Positions 29,806 to 41,700 are shown, numbered from the stretch's first letter. The stretch is DNA of 64,000 nt from Saussurea involucrata (GCA_033807775.1 CM066314.1:95458929-95522928); one strand, 5' to 3'. The notes: generated from the sequence alone by a model not told the origin. Made by a program: numbers and translations.

Positions 29806-32800
29806 CAAATAAACTTAAACTTTGCATCATCTAATTCTTTCAGAGCAGGAACAATTTTCTGAAGTAGCACATTCCTCAGATTAAGCCTCTTATCAATCTT
29901 GTCAATAATTTCTTGAATAATCTCAACTTGCTGATTAATTACTTCTTGAATCATGTTTGCTTCCTTCACTTTCAGCATCTTTTTCTCCAAATTGTGCTTT
30001 ATGATCCTTAAGGTTCCAGAACAATATTTTGCAGTTTCCTTTGCTCTGAAGAAGATCTTTCCACTTTTGTTCTTCAAAAATACTCCCAACTCTGGATATC
30101 TGTGAACACTTCCAGTCTTTAACACCTTTTTCTGCTCATGATCTGTATTGGGATTTGCCAGATAAACACATGACTTTTGCAAATACAGAGCTATTTGGAA
30201 ATCTGTATAGCAATGCCACCTTAAGATATAGAACATGGCCTCAATCACCACACTTCTTGCCTTCCTTTCATTTCTGTCTTTACTTGACTCTTTAAAACAT
30301 AGAAAGCTGTGTAATCTGTAGAAGTCAACCACTGACAGTTTCTCAAAATCTGCATCAGTGAAATAATAAACCTTGCCATCTTCTCTCAAAACTTCAAAGG
30401 ATAAGTACTCCATCTTTCTGAATTTCTTAACCTTCAATTCTCTGATTCCAGTGATTAGAAAATCTGAGTAAACGGCTTGCTTTGTTTTGCCAAGACATCT
30501 TGATTTTTCAGCCAACCAGATCTGAGTCTCCTTAGACCTATCATAATACACATCCAAGAATTGTACCTCTTTTGGTTTGAAGAACTCAGGCAGATCAAAT
30601 TCAAGAAAGTATCCATTCAGATCAATGAATATTTCATCTTCTTTGGGTTCAGACTGTTCAGCTTGATCAATATTAGTTATCTGCACATTCTGAGGTGTTG
30701 TGTCCTGAACTTCTTCAGCCTCATCTGACAAAATTTCATTCACTTCATACTCAGCTGGGAACACAAAATCATTATGTAGAATCTTTTTGGGATTCACCTC
30801 AGATAGCAACCATTCACTACTGTTTCTGATTTTTCTTCTAAAATCCAACCTCCTCTTCACACAGTTTATGCATCTCTTCTTTAAACTCTCTTTTTCAGCA
30901 TCCATACTTACTTCCATTCTAATCAACAACCAATTCAGAGTTGCATCACTGTACTTCACCAACTCTTTTAATCTGAACAATTCAAGTCTTTCGTGAACCA
31001 TATATGTGAACCCTTCTGTCTCCATTCCTTCATTCACAAAACCCTTCACATGCAGATCAACTTCTGTTTTCTTTGTGGGAGAACTCAGATTGCACTTTTC
31101 TTTTCTTTCTTCTATAGCCAACTGGAAGTCATACAAGTATGTATTTCTGACATAAATACCCAGAAGTCTTCTGCATTCAATTTCTATCAAGGCTTCTTCA
31201 GTGCTAGCAAAGAACTTGACTAGAAAGATCTGATCATCAAGAGTCAATCTGTGAAAATCAAATGTAGACATGGAAACCTTTGTATTTCTTTCTTTCAGTG
31301 TTTCCATTCTAACGAACATTAAACCATTGAATTCATCTTGTTGAAACATCAGAACTTTCTCGATTCTTTTCTGAATATGCAGTTTTGAGTTAGGAACTCT
31401 GAACATATTAGAAGCTTCTGAGTAGACCATCTGAGCTCTGTCATCCATAAAACCATCAATGTTACTTTCCAAAAGCTCATACTCTCCTTCTGTGTAGTAG
31501 AGATTATCATATATTTCCTCAGGAAAAATATCATCATGAAATTGTCTGGCTAAAGGTACATCACTTAACTCTAGAATGAAGTCACACACAGGTTCTTCTA
31601 GTCTTTGCAATTTAATCTTTGGAATCTCGATTGGTTTTCTGAATACATATTCAGAAGGCATAAAGAAGTCTTTCACTTTCACATACTCTTCTTCTGTATT
31701 TAACTCATCACAAAAGTTAAACCTAAAATCATCTTTAAAATCCTGAGTGTAATCCACAGTTCTGTCTTCTTCTCCCATTAGATCAATGGGTCTTATCACT
31801 TTTATTCCTTTATGAATTTTCTGAACACTCAAAGCTCTGACTACTTCATTATGCATTCTTCTGATCAATTCTTCATTCAACCTCCTTTCTTCTGATTCAG
31901 ACTCCATTGCCCTTTCACTGTTATAAACCACAATATCTGTACACCTGTTTACCACTGTACTTTCCACTATTTCTTCCATTCTCAAATCAGATTCCTCAAT
32001 AGCTACAGTTTCATCTGAGTTTCCTTCCATCTCAGTATCCAAGTTCAATTCCTCTGTTTTATCTGATTCATTACTATCAATACTTCCCAACTCCATTTCT
32101 TCTGTATCTGAACTGTCAAGCTGTACTATCTGAATCATCTCCTTTAAATTTTCCTGTGTCTGATCTTCTGTACTTTTTGTATTGGCTAAGTGCATGTCTG
32201 CTATCTCAAAATCTTCTATGCCAATATCATCATCAGAACTTAACCTTTGTCTTTTCTCCCCCTTTTGATGATTATGAGGATCATTATCATCAAACTTCCT
32301 TTTCAAGTTCTGATTAAAAGCAACTTCAGGTTCAGCTTCTGCAATAGGAACAGGATCAAGAGGCTTTGAAGTAGAAGCCAAAGATACACTCAGTGCTTTC
32401 AATATAGATTCCTGCATACCCTGCATCTGTTTTAACATATCTTTTTGAAAACCAGACATTATATCCATGATCTCCTTTTTGTGAGAATCCAAGGATTTCT
32501 TTACATCATCTACCTTAGTTTCAACAGAAATTAACTTTTTCTCCAACACAACTTTCAAATCTGATACCTCATCATTCAGATCCTCCATCCTCTTCTCCAA
32601 ATTTTCTACTTTTTCCCCCATCTCCTTGTTTTGTTTCTGAATCTTTTCAAATTCAGAAGTTTCTAACAGTGAACCTGAACCAACAGATGGTCCAGTTTTC
32701 ATGTGCCCAGAGAGCTCATGGCCTGTAGATAACACACAGTCATCTTGTACAACAGATGCACGTTTGAATGAGGGTTTTGTAATGTTCACCTCACCAGGAC

Positions 32801-34481
32801 TTCCATCCAATCCTCGACACCCAACATTAGGCATGTCTATGAATGTTGTTTCAGGAGTACGAAATTCCTGATCTGTGCAAGTGTCAAAAGGAATTTCAGG
32901 CTCAATATGAATAGGACTGTGATATTCAGACTCAATGTGTTGAAAAATAAGTTGGGATTTATCACCTCCCTCCAAATGAGTTTGGGATGGTTCCCCGGAT
33001 TTGTGTGAAACAGTAGCATGTTGAAATGCTTCTGAGTGGGTATGGATGGGTTGTTCAAGATCCACCACTAGGTCCATGGTGTTTGTTTCAATATTGGACA
33101 CCAAGAGATGTGAACCAATAGCATGTGTGGTTACCTGGTCAAGATTAGCTGGTTCAGAGGCATCTCTTTCTGTTTGAACCTCTGTTAACAATCTCTCATC
33201 CTCACCACTCTCATTCTGTTTTTCCTCACTGAGTCTAACCAAGCTCTCAGAATTTTCCCCCTCAAGTCTCTCAGAATGTTCACCCATCTGAACATCCTCC
33301 CCCTCTCTAATTCGACTAGACCCCTCACCTCTCTTCTCAGGTTGGTCCTCTTGGGTAGGGATTTGAGGTAATTCAATTCCCATAGAGGTGCAATAAGCTT
33401 TTAAAATCTCACTCTCCCTTGGAATATAGTTCCTAAGTGATTTTGGCAACAGTTTATGATTGGGATAATTTTCAAGTCTTGTTACTGAGGTCATTTTACC
33501 CAAATAAAATGTAGGACCATGCTCTTCATTTGTTCTTCTTGAGATTGTTCTGTTTTCCTGCATGGCATACCAAATAACAATTTGCCAGTACCTTATGTAG
33601 GGAATGTATGTCAGTGGAGCATCCTTTGTCTTCTTCTGAATTGCTTTCTGATTCTTCTCAAATGTATTCTTCATATCTTCCCAAAGTATTAAAGTATAGT
33701 CATAATGCCTATTCTTCACTAAACCTTGAAATATCTGAAGAATTTGTTTAGAACCTTGATCAACAGAACTATTTTTCCCTGACAAACATTTATTTACCAC
33801 ATGAAAGAAGCAAGCCCAAATAGGTGGTAATTTGTTTCTTCTGAACAAACTGAGAGTCCTCAATCCTTCATTGTATCCCAACTTCATAAACTCTGCTATT
33901 AATTCCTCTGTTAGGGGTAAATCCTCAAAATCTGTTCTTCTTTGTACATCATCTTTCTCTGGTAGATTCAGCATCTCTCTTAGTGCAGAGATAGATAAGA
34001 CAAATGTCACTCCTCCAATTTCAGACACAAACTTATTATCTTCTAACCTAAGATATTTCCACCATTGTTGTATGTACTGAACAGGCACATTTTTACTTCT
34101 TGTAAACCATTTTCTGTACGGATGATGTTTGAATAACTCCATGATAATTCTGTGTTCAGGCTTAAAACGACTTTCCTCAAACAATATAACACAGTTATTT
34201 TCAGATAATTTCAACCATTCACTCTCAGGAACAACTCTTTCCACTAGAATAGATCTATCTGACATAATAGAACCTGCAGCACTCTGATCATGTTCAATAT
34301 TAACATTTACCTCATCCGCATTTCCTTCAGATTCATCCATTTGTTCATCTTCTTCATCATTTCTTATTGCCCCTTCCTCTGCAACTCTATTTTGTACTTC
34401 ATCATTTTCCGAATCAGATGAATCCATTATCGATTTTGTAGAATGTAGAGAAATTGGACCACTTCTTCGTATTTCAGACAT
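29805..34481 (-). CDS. ORF3 of Sirevirus E, unknown function (1,558 aa)
   Basis: This is a single intact frame from ATG 34481 to a stop touching the polypurine tract. Residues about 85-290 form the conserved N-terminal block (VQYIQQWW, LPPIW, LSGKNSSVDQGS). An acidic low-complexity stretch and a coiled coil (about 608-700) follow, with a KRKFDD basic patch near 735. The C-terminal domain carries FTDADFEKL (about 1373) and TDFQIALYL (about 1427). A2 and F ORF3 carry the same two C-terminal motifs. I see no signal peptide or membrane helix, so an envelope role is not supported. Strong acidity and a possible nuclear signal suggest a nuclear or nucleic-acid-associated role, which is inference. 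Confidence 0.85.
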   Translation of the reverse strand: MSEIRRSGPISLHSTKSIMDSSDSENDEVQNRVAEEGAIRNDEEDEQMDESEGNADEVNVNIEHDQSAAGSIMSDRSILVERVVPESEWLKLSENNCVILFEESRFKPEHRIIMELFKHHPYRKWFTRSKNVPVQYIQQWWKYLRLEDNKFVSEIGGVTFVLSISALREMLNLPEKDDVQRRTDFEDLPLTEELIAEFMKLGYNEGLRTLSLFRRNKLPPIWACFFHVVNKCLSGKNSSVDQGSKQILQIFQGLVKNRHYDYTLILWEDMKNTFEKNQKAIQKKTKDAPLTYIPYIRYWQIVIWYAMQENRTISRRTNEEHGPTFYLGKMTSVTRLENYPNHKLLPKSLRNYIPRESEILKAYCTSMGIELPQIPTQEDQPEKRGEGSSRIREGEDVQMGEHSERLEGENSESLVRLSEEKQNESGEDERLLTEVQTERDASEPANLDQVTTHAIGSHLLVSNIETNTMDLVVDLEQPIHTHSEAFQHATVSHKSGEPSQTHLEGGDKSQLIFQHIESEYHSPIHIEPEIPFDTCTDQEFRTPETTFIDMPNVGCRGLDGSPGEVNITKPSFKRASVVQDDCVLSTGHELSGHMKTGPSVGSGSLLETSEFEKIQKQNKEMGEKVENLEKRMEDLNDEVSDLKVVLEKKLISVETKVDDVKKSLDSHKKEIMDIMSGFQKDMLKQMQGMQESILKALSVSLASTSKPLDPVPIAEAEPEVAFNQNLKRKFDDNDPHNHQKGEKRQRLSSDDDIGIEDFEIADMHLANTKSTEDQTQENLKEMIQIVQLDSSDTEEMELGSIDSNESDKTEELNLDTEMEGNSDETVAIEESDLRMEEIVESTVVNRCTDIVVYNSERAMESESEERRLNEELIRRMHNEVVRALSVQKIHKGIKVIRPIDLMGEEDRTVDYTQDFKDDFRFNFCDELNTEEEYVKVKDFFMPSEYVFRKPIEIPKIKLQRLEEPVCDFILELSDVPLARQFHDDIFPEEIYDNLYYTEGEYELLESNIDGFMDDRAQMVYSEASNMFRVPNSKLHIQKRIEKVLMFQQDEFNGLMFVRMETLKERNTKVSMSTFDFHRLTLDDQIFLVKFFASTEEALIEIECRRLLGIYVRNTYLYDFQLAIEERKEKCNLSSPTKKTEVDLHVKGFVNEGMETEGFTYMVHERLELFRLKELVKYSDATLNWLLIRMEVSMDAEKESLKKRCINCVKRRLDFRRKIRNSSEWLLSEVNPKKILHNDFVFPAEYEVNEILSDEAEEVQDTTPQNVQITNIDQAEQSEPKEDEIFIDLNGYFLEFDLPEFFKPKEVQFLDVYYDRSKETQIWLAEKSRCLGKTKQAVYSDFLITGIRELKVKKFRKMEYLSFEVLREDGKVYYFTDADFEKLSVVDFYRLHSFLCFKESSKDRNERKARSVVIEAMFYILRWHCYTDFQIALYLQKSCVYLANPNTDHEQKKVLKTGSVHRYPELGVFLKNKSGKIFFRAKETAKYCSGTLRIIKHNLEKKMLKVKEANMIQEVINQQVEIIQEIIDKIDKRLNLRNVLLQKIVPALKELDDAKFKFI

Positions 34482-34581
34482 GATTTAAGAAGAAAACAGA
34501 TTCAAAGAACTCTGGATTTGATTCGTATCTCACGTTTCGCTCTGGAATTTGAAAGAACTTTGAAATAGGGATTTTAAGACC

Positions 34582-34590
34582 TATTTAAAA
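34582..34590 (-). promoter_or_regulatory. TATA-like element upstream of E ORF3
   Basis: TTTTAAATA on the minus strand lies about 101 bases before the ORF3 ATG. ACGTG-type boxes occur further upstream (CACGTG near 34650 and ACACGTGT near 34712). Confidence 0.4.
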
Positions 34591-35313
34591 TCCGCGAAGT
34601 TGAAAGGTTTAACGGAAAAGCGAAATCAATGTTATAACGGAGTCAACACACGTGAAATACCACAAAGGATTTAAATGAAATACGTGGCATTGTCAAACAA
34701 ATATGAAGCTGACACGTGTTAGTGGATAGAATTTTGACTCAAGTCAAAGATCTGAATAACACGCGCAGATGTTCTGATTCCATGACTCAGAAGAATTTTG
34801 CCTTGTAACCAAAATGTCTTTTAAAATCAACTTCTGACCAATATAAAACATTTTGATTATTCAGAAGAGGTTTGAACAGATAAGAAATGAAAACAAATCT
34901 TTTAAGCATCACAAAATGATTTCCAAAAGAATTTTGATGCTCCCCCTTGACTTGAGCATGCATTTGAGTATTAATGATACATAAAGATGAGATAACAAGA
35001 TAATCGAAGAAGCATAATCCATACAGTTGAAGTTATTTGTATTTCTCAAAAATAAATTTTTGAAAGTTAGATTGCTGAAGTATTGACTCAGAATTTCTGA
35101 CCTTAAGATTCAGAGGTTCTGATCTCAAGACTCAGAAGTTCTGAACTCAAGACTCAGAAGTTCTGAACTCAAGATTCAGAATTTCCGAACTCAAGACTCA
35201 GAAGTTCTGAACTCAAGACTCAGAAGTTCTGAACTCAAGACTCAGAAGTTCTGAATACACTACTCAGACAACTTCACTTAGAAAAATTTAGCATTTTTAA
35301 GAAAAAAATATTT
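34591..35313 (-). other. Spacer between pol and ORF3 of E
   Basis: There is no gene. It holds a polypurine tract (seen as CTCCCCCTTGA near 34940) and a tandem block at about 35088-35272. The block has a 22-bp period and consists of CTCAGAAGTTCTGAACTCAA-type units, the densest cluster of the E-family word. Confidence 0.75.
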
Positions 35314-38300
35314 TCAACTAGGCAGATTAAGCATTCCTATTTTACATATGAGAAAAGAAAACCTTTTGTGATCAAGAGGCTTTGTGAACAAGTCAGCCAA
35401 TTGATACTTTGTATGCACAAAGTGCATCTCTATAGTTCCTTTTTCCACATAGTCCTTTATAAAATGATACCTCACGTCTATATGCTTAGTCTTCGAATGT
35501 TGAACAGGGTTCTGAGTAATAGCAATTGCACTTTCTGAGTCACAATAGATAGGAATCTTATTAAGCTGATATCCATAGTCCATGAGTTGTGTTCTCATCC
35601 ACAATGTTTGAGAGCATGAAGCAGCAGCAGCAACATACTCTGCTTCAGCAGTTGAAGTGGATACACAATTCTGTTTCTTTGATGCCCAACTCACTATTTT
35701 ATCTCCCAAAAAGTGACAAGCACCAGATGTACTCTTTCTGTCCAACCTACTTCCTGCATGATCAGCATCAGTGAAAGCAGTTAATTTGAAGTCAGTTTCT
35801 TTTGGATACCATAAACCTAGATCAGGTGTTCCTTTGAGATATCTTAAAATCCTTTTGACAGCCAACATATGTGATTCTTTCGGGTTAGATTGAAATCTAG
35901 CACAGAAACAGGTAGAAAACATGATATCTGGTCTACTTGCAGTCAAATAAAGTAATGATCCAATCATGCCTCTATAAAGTTTGATATCTGCTGAAACACC
36001 TTTGAGATCAGCATCTAACTTTATGTTAGTTGCCATAGGTGTTCTCATAGAAGCACAATCAGACATTTTAAACTTTTTCAGAATATCTCTGACATATTTT
36101 CCTTGATTTATGAAAATACCTTTTGGTAGTTGTTTGACTTGAAGACCAAGGAAAAAATTCAGTTCACCCATCATGCTCATTTCAAATTCAGATGACATGA
36201 CTTTTGAAAAATTATCACATAATTCTGGACTGGTAGAACCAAATATTATGTCATCAACATAAATCTGAATCAGAATCAAATCATTACCCTGTTTCTTTAA
36301 AAACAAAGTTGTGTCAATCTTACCTTTCTTGAATTCTGAACCTAACAGGTGTTTAGTAAGAGTGTCATACCAGGCTCGTGGTGCTTGTTTTAGACCATAT
36401 AAAGCTTTGTCTAAAATATAAACATGATCAGGGAATTCTGGATCAACAAAACCTTCAGGTTGATGGACATACACCTCTTCATTAAGTTTGCCATTTAGAA
36501 AGGCTGATTTGACATCCATTTGATACACCTTGAAGTTTTTATGTGCAGCATAGGCTAAAAATATTCTGATTGCCTCTATTCTTGCCACTGGTGCAAATGT
36601 CTCATCATAATCAATTCCCTCTTGTTGACAGTATCCCTTAGCAACCAATCTTGCCTTGTTTCTGATGACAACACCTGATTCATCCTTTTTGTTTCTGAAC
36701 ACCCATTTAGTTCCAATTATAGATTTACCTTCAGGCTTTGGAATGAGTCTCCAAACTTTATTTCTTTCAAATTGAAGCAATTCCTCTTGCATTGCTGAAA
36801 TCCAGTCTGGATCCTCTAGGGCTTCATTAGCTTTCTTTGGTTCAATTACACTTAAGAAACCAGCAAACATTACTTCATTTGCTGTAGCTGATCTTGTCTT
36901 TACTCCTGCTGATGGATCACCTATTACTTGATGAATAGGGTGATTTTTAGTCCATTTGTTAGCACTAGGGAGTACATCAATCTCTGAATAATTGTTGTTT
37001 GCATCATTCTCATCAATGATTGCTTGTAATTCTGAACTGTCACCTTGTTCTGACGTATGAGTAGGAGTTGCATCCAAGTTTGAGTTCTGATTAATGAAGT
37101 CAGAGTTCTGATTGACTTGTTCAGAGTTCTGAGTACAAGAATCAGAATTCTGATTACAAGGTTCAGAGTTTTCACCACTTGTATTTATTAGATTTGGGCA
37201 CTCCTCTGATGGACCTTTGTCAGAAATTACAGTTGATTGAACTATTTCTGGAGTCTTATTTTTCATCTCTTTGACCATCTTTGGGTTTTCATATTCTGCA
37301 TAAGAATCAGAAATTAGTTCACTAAAAGCATCCTTAAACAGTAAATTGAGTTCTGAACAAATAGGATTAGAATTTGTATCAGAAGTCATTTTTGTCTTGT
37401 TCAGCATGAGTTCTGAACTGTCTTGTTCAGAAGTCCGCATTCTGGCTTCATCAAAAGTTACATTTATGCTCTCCATCATCCTCTTGGTTCTTCTATTGTA
37501 GATTCTGAATGCTTTGGAAGTTAAAGAATAACCCACAAAGTATCCTTCATCTGCCTTTTTATCGAATTTGGCAAGATTTTCTCTGTCTCTGAGAACGTAG
37601 CATCTGCAACCAAAAATATGAAAGAATTTGATTAATGGTTTTCTTTTATTTATCAGTTCATAAGCAGTCTTATTTAATCTCTTATTGATTAAAGTTCTAT
37701 TTTGTGTAAAACAAGCAGTTGCAATTGCTTCAGCCCATAGGAAAGTAGGAAGATTTGCATAAGCCAACATTGTTCTCGCAGCCTCAACTAGAGTTCTATT
37801 CTTCCTTTCAACAACACCATTTTGTTGAGGAGTTCTGACAGCAGAAAAATTGTGAGAAATCCCAGAACTTTCTAGAAAATTCTGAAGAGTCTCATTTCTG
37901 AACTCCGTTCCATTATCACTTCTGATTTTCTGAACTTGAAGTTGTAAGAGAACTTGAATCCTTTTGATAAAATTTATCAATGTAGTAGCAGCTTCTGACT
38001 TAGCTCTTAGGAACTCAACCCACGTGTATCTGGATAATTCATCAACAATCACAAGCATATATTTCTTTCCTCCCATCGACTGAACTGAAATTGGACCACA
38101 AAGATCAGTATGAATCATTTCTAATGGTGCTTTGCAAGATGAGTCCATTTTTAATTTGTGAGAACTCTTTTTCATCTTGCCCATTTCACAAGCTGAGCAT
38201 AATGATTCTTTTTCAAATTTAAGCTTTGGTAAGCCTTTAACCAAATGTTTTGCAACAAGATTATTAAGATCTTTGAAATTCAGATGAGAACATCTTCTGT

Positions 38301-38715
38301 GCCAAAGCCAGCATTCATTTGCAGTTGATTTTGATAAAAGACAAACTGTATTTAATGTTTTCAATTTTGAAAAATTAACTACAAATAAGTCCATATGTCT
38401 TTTGGCCCAGAAGACTTTGACATCATTTTCAGTTAGAATCATGCAACCTGTTATTTGAAACTTAATTTGACAAAGACTGTCTAAAAACTGACTTATGCTG
38501 AAAAGATTGTGTTGTAATCCTTCAACATAGAAAACCTTTTGGATAGTTAGATCCCCTTTAGTTAAATCCCCATAACCTTTGACTTGACCTTTGCTATTGT
38601 TTCCAAAGTTTACTGCTCCTCCAGCCTTTTCTGTGAAGTTTGATAGAAAAGACTTCTGACCTGTCATGTGTCTTGAAGCTCCTGAATCTAAAAACCACAC
38701 ATGACAGCCCTGCAA
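35314..38715 (-). CDS. pol: Pol polyprotein of Sirevirus E (intact)
   Basis: This 1,133-residue frame has no lesion. Protease shows LDSGASRHMTG at the very start. Integrase shows HRRCSH to CSACEMGK and D,D,E residues in HTDLCGP, RSDNGTEF and VVERKN. RT shows KARLVAKGY, DVKSAFLNG and YVDD (36250-36261). RNase H shows TDADHAGS, STAEAEY and LADLFTKPL. The first codon listed is a TTG. No ATG precedes the protease, and the pol frame opens only about ten bases before it, so pol must be expressed by splicing or another non-standard route. It catalyses protein maturation, reverse transcription and integration. Confidence 0.95.
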   Translation of the reverse strand: MQGCHVWFLDSGASRHMTGQKSFLSNFTEKAGGAVNFGNNSKGQVKGYGDLTKGDLTIQKVFYVEGLQHNLFSISQFLDSLCQIKFQITGCMILTENDVKVFWAKRHMDLFVVNFSKLKTLNTVCLLSKSTANECWLWHRRCSHLNFKDLNNLVAKHLVKGLPKLKFEKESLCSACEMGKMKKSSHKLKMDSSCKAPLEMIHTDLCGPISVQSMGGKKYMLVIVDELSRYTWVEFLRAKSEAATTLINFIKRIQVLLQLQVQKIRSDNGTEFRNETLQNFLESSGISHNFSAVRTPQQNGVVERKNRTLVEAARTMLAYANLPTFLWAEAIATACFTQNRTLINKRLNKTAYELINKRKPLIKFFHIFGCRCYVLRDRENLAKFDKKADEGYFVGYSLTSKAFRIYNRRTKRMMESINVTFDEARMRTSEQDSSELMLNKTKMTSDTNSNPICSELNLLFKDAFSELISDSYAEYENPKMVKEMKNKTPEIVQSTVISDKGPSEECPNLINTSGENSEPCNQNSDSCTQNSEQVNQNSDFINQNSNLDATPTHTSEQGDSSELQAIIDENDANNNYSEIDVLPSANKWTKNHPIHQVIGDPSAGVKTRSATANEVMFAGFLSVIEPKKANEALEDPDWISAMQEELLQFERNKVWRLIPKPEGKSIIGTKWVFRNKKDESGVVIRNKARLVAKGYCQQEGIDYDETFAPVARIEAIRIFLAYAAHKNFKVYQMDVKSAFLNGKLNEEVYVHQPEGFVDPEFPDHVYILDKALYGLKQAPRAWYDTLTKHLLGSEFKKGKIDTTLFLKKQGNDLILIQIYVDDIIFGSTSPELCDNFSKVMSSEFEMSMMGELNFFLGLQVKQLPKGIFINQGKYVRDILKKFKMSDCASMRTPMATNIKLDADLKGVSADIKLYRGMIGSLLYLTASRPDIMFSTCFCARFQSNPKESHMLAVKRILRYLKGTPDLGLWYPKETDFKLTAFTDADHAGSRLDRKSTSGACHFLGDKIVSWASKKQNCVSTSTAEAEYVAAAASCSQTLWMRTQLMDYGYQLNKIPIYCDSESAIAITQNPVQHSKTKHIDVRYHFIKDYVEKGTIEMHFVHTKYQLADLFTKPLDHKRFSFLICKIGMLNLPS

Positions 38716-38718
38716 AAA
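38710..38718 (-). other. Splice-acceptor-like motif at the E gag-pol junction
   Basis: On the minus strand TTTTTGCAG comes two bases after the gag TGA (38723-38721), with a branch-point-like CTAAC just upstream. Confidence 0.5.
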
Positions 38719-38720
38719 GA

Positions 38721-41700
38721 TCAGTTAGGTTTAGGTACCCATTTTGGAATGGGTCCATCTTTGTTAGCTTTGTCATTGGATTTAACATCAGTACCTTTTA
38801 CTCTCCACTCAAAATCTTTCTTCAAACACCACTTTCCTTGAACTTTTATGAAGTCAGAACATTTTCTGCTTACAAGTTTGTTCAAATTCTTTTTGAGAGT
38901 TGTAACTTTTGGTTTTGCTATGTTTTCAACTTTCTTTTCTTTTATCTTTTCTTTCTTCTGAGTCTGAGGAACAAAAATTTTCTTCTTTTCTGTATTTTGA
39001 GAAACAGAAACTTTCTGAATATCTTTTCTTATGTATGAAACAGAAGTTATTTTGACTTGACATTTGTGAGAATATTGGAATGAATCATTTTTACATCTAA
39101 CACAAACAAGATTTTTCTTTGCAAGTGACAATAAATCTGAAACATAGATCATTTCATTTTTATTTATAATGTTCAGAGTACAATTGCCCTTATTACAAGA
39201 ATTTCTAGCGTTTAGTTCAGAAGTAGATTTCATTCTAAGCTTCTCAAGTTCCCTTTTCAGATCGTTCAACTTTGCAAGATCATCTTTCCTTTTGCTTTCT
39301 TCTTTTTCTGAAAAATTCAAGTTCTTTTTGTTAGAAGAATTAGATGATTCACCTTTTTCATATGTACTTGATTCATTAAAGAATTTATCATTTTCTCTTG
39401 AAGCATTAATTTTAAAAAGATCATACTCAGTCTTCAGTTTTTCAAGCTCTGTTATTTTCTGAATAAAAATATTCTTTTTTTCAAAGCTTCTTCAAGTTTA
39501 ATATCCACCTCACAGAAATCATTTTCAAGTTCATCATAAGTTTTCCTTAAATCCTCAAGTTCTTGACTCACAAGATTAAATCTCTTTTCAAGTTGCAAAA
39601 ATTCATCTGATTTTGTTTCAGAAAATCCAGTTGAATCAGACTTCTGACTACCTGAGTCAGAGTTCTGATTTACAGACTCAGATGTCTGATCTTTAGACTC
39701 AGAATTCTGACTACAAAGTTCAGAATCCTGACTAGAAGTTTCAGACTTCTGATTGACTGTTTCAGAATTTTTACTTGTATCAAATATGCTCTCAATGTCA
39801 TGATATGAAAAACTTGGTTGTTTATTTTTGTAGCTGACATTTAAGGAATCATACTTGAATTTAGTATCATTGTATCTTGGCTTTTCATCTGTTGGTTTAG
39901 AAACTTCTTTCTTAACCTTTTCTTCTGAACCAACTGACTTTTCTGTTTTAGACTCAGAAATTGTCTCATCTGACTTTTTAGAGTTTGGTCTTTGCAAATT
40001 GTCAGAACTTGTTATAGAACTAGCAGGTCTTATGAAAACTTCAACAATTTCTGGGATTTTTGGCTTAGAAACTTGAAGTATTGGAGCTCTTTTTAAAATG
40101 ACATTTTCTTCCAATCCCAATCCCTTCTTTGGATTGTAAAATCTTGTATCTTTAACATTGCTTAATAAAAGATTTAATGTTTGCTGAGTTTGACCTCTTT
40201 TCAAATTCAAATCTTCCAATTCTTTGATTTTGGAGTATAAATTCTTTCTTTCTTCAAATAACATATCAAATTTTATTTGTAAATCACCTTTTTCATCCTT
40301 TATTTTTGAAAACTCAACTTTTAGTTCAGAAAGCCTTTTCATCAATTCAGAATTTTCATCTTTAACTTTCTGTTTCTCAGCCTCAGATTCTTCATATTGT
40401 TCGTTTATTACTTCTTTTTCAATTCTGAATTTGTTAACCAAAGTTCTTTCTCCTTTTATCTGTTTTCTTAGGTTAGCAAATTCAGTTTTCATTTCACCAA
40501 TCTGTGTCATTAACTCTAATTCAAGTGAAGAATGTACCTCAGCAGATGACTCAGAATCAGCATCTTCAAAATCAGAATCATCCTCATTCCTCATTTTTGC
40601 CATATAGCTTTGCATCTGTGGAAAGTTGATATGATCATCTTCATCAGAAGTGTAGTACAGCCAATTCTCCTGTTCAGCCAATAGCGCACTCTCGTCATCT
40701 CTCTTCTTTGCAAGCTGAGCCTTCTTCGTGTAGTATTCATAATCTTTCACAACTTTAACTCTGCAATCCTTGGCATAATGGCCAGATTTTCCACACTTGA
40801 AACACAGATTCTTTTCTTTTCTCTCTTCCTTCTCTTCCTTGTTTTCTTCACTTCTCTCTATTCTCTTTTCAATCTTATTTTCTTCTCTGTCATCTTTCTT
40901 CTTATAATCTGAACTTCCAGCTCTCTTATAATTTCCTTGAAATCTGCCCTTCCCATACCTTTTGTTGAAAGTATTTGTCAGCAAAGCTAGCTTTTCAGCC
41001 ATTATCTTGATATCTTCATCATCTTCTGATCCTTCTTCTTTGTCAGATTCCTCCAGACTTGGTATTTCTGATAGATATGCAGTCTTTTTGGGTGCTTTGA
41101 TTGCTTTGGACTTTGATAAGAACGCTAACTGATCAGCAACATTTTTCTTTTCTTCCACAACTAACTTGACAGAGTCTTCATGTTGATTAAGAACACAGAA
41201 CAAATCATTTAAGTCTTCTTCACACATATCCTTGTTCATTTGCAGACTTATGGCAAATGATGACCATTCTGAATTTAGACTGTTCAGAAATTTGTAATTT
41301 ATTTCTGATTTTGTTTTCTTCAGTCCATTTCTTCTCAAGTCATTTAGAATAGTGCAAAATTTACTGTATGTATGTGTCAAACTTTCTGACTCTTTTGCTT
41401 TGAACCTTTCATAAGCATTTATGCTTTGATTTAACTTTGCCTGAATAGATCTCACAGTTCCTAACATTTGCCTTTCCAATTCGTCCCACATTTCTTTAGC
41501 TGATGATCCACTGTCAATCCTGTTAAGAACCTCATTCGGGACAGCCAAAGTCATCAAAGTAATTGCTCTTTTGTCAATAGCATGCCTATTTTTCTGTTCA
41601 GCAGTGTATTGGGAATAATTCTTCTTTACTCTGGTCGCTGGAATTTCTGGAGTTGTCTCTGTAGCAGGGGTTGCGGCGACATCGATATATACTTCGATTG

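Noticed and set aside
29805..34481. ORF3 as a true envelope glycoprotein
   Set aside because: No signal peptide, membrane helix or furin-like site is visible. The protein is acidic with coiled coil and basic patches.
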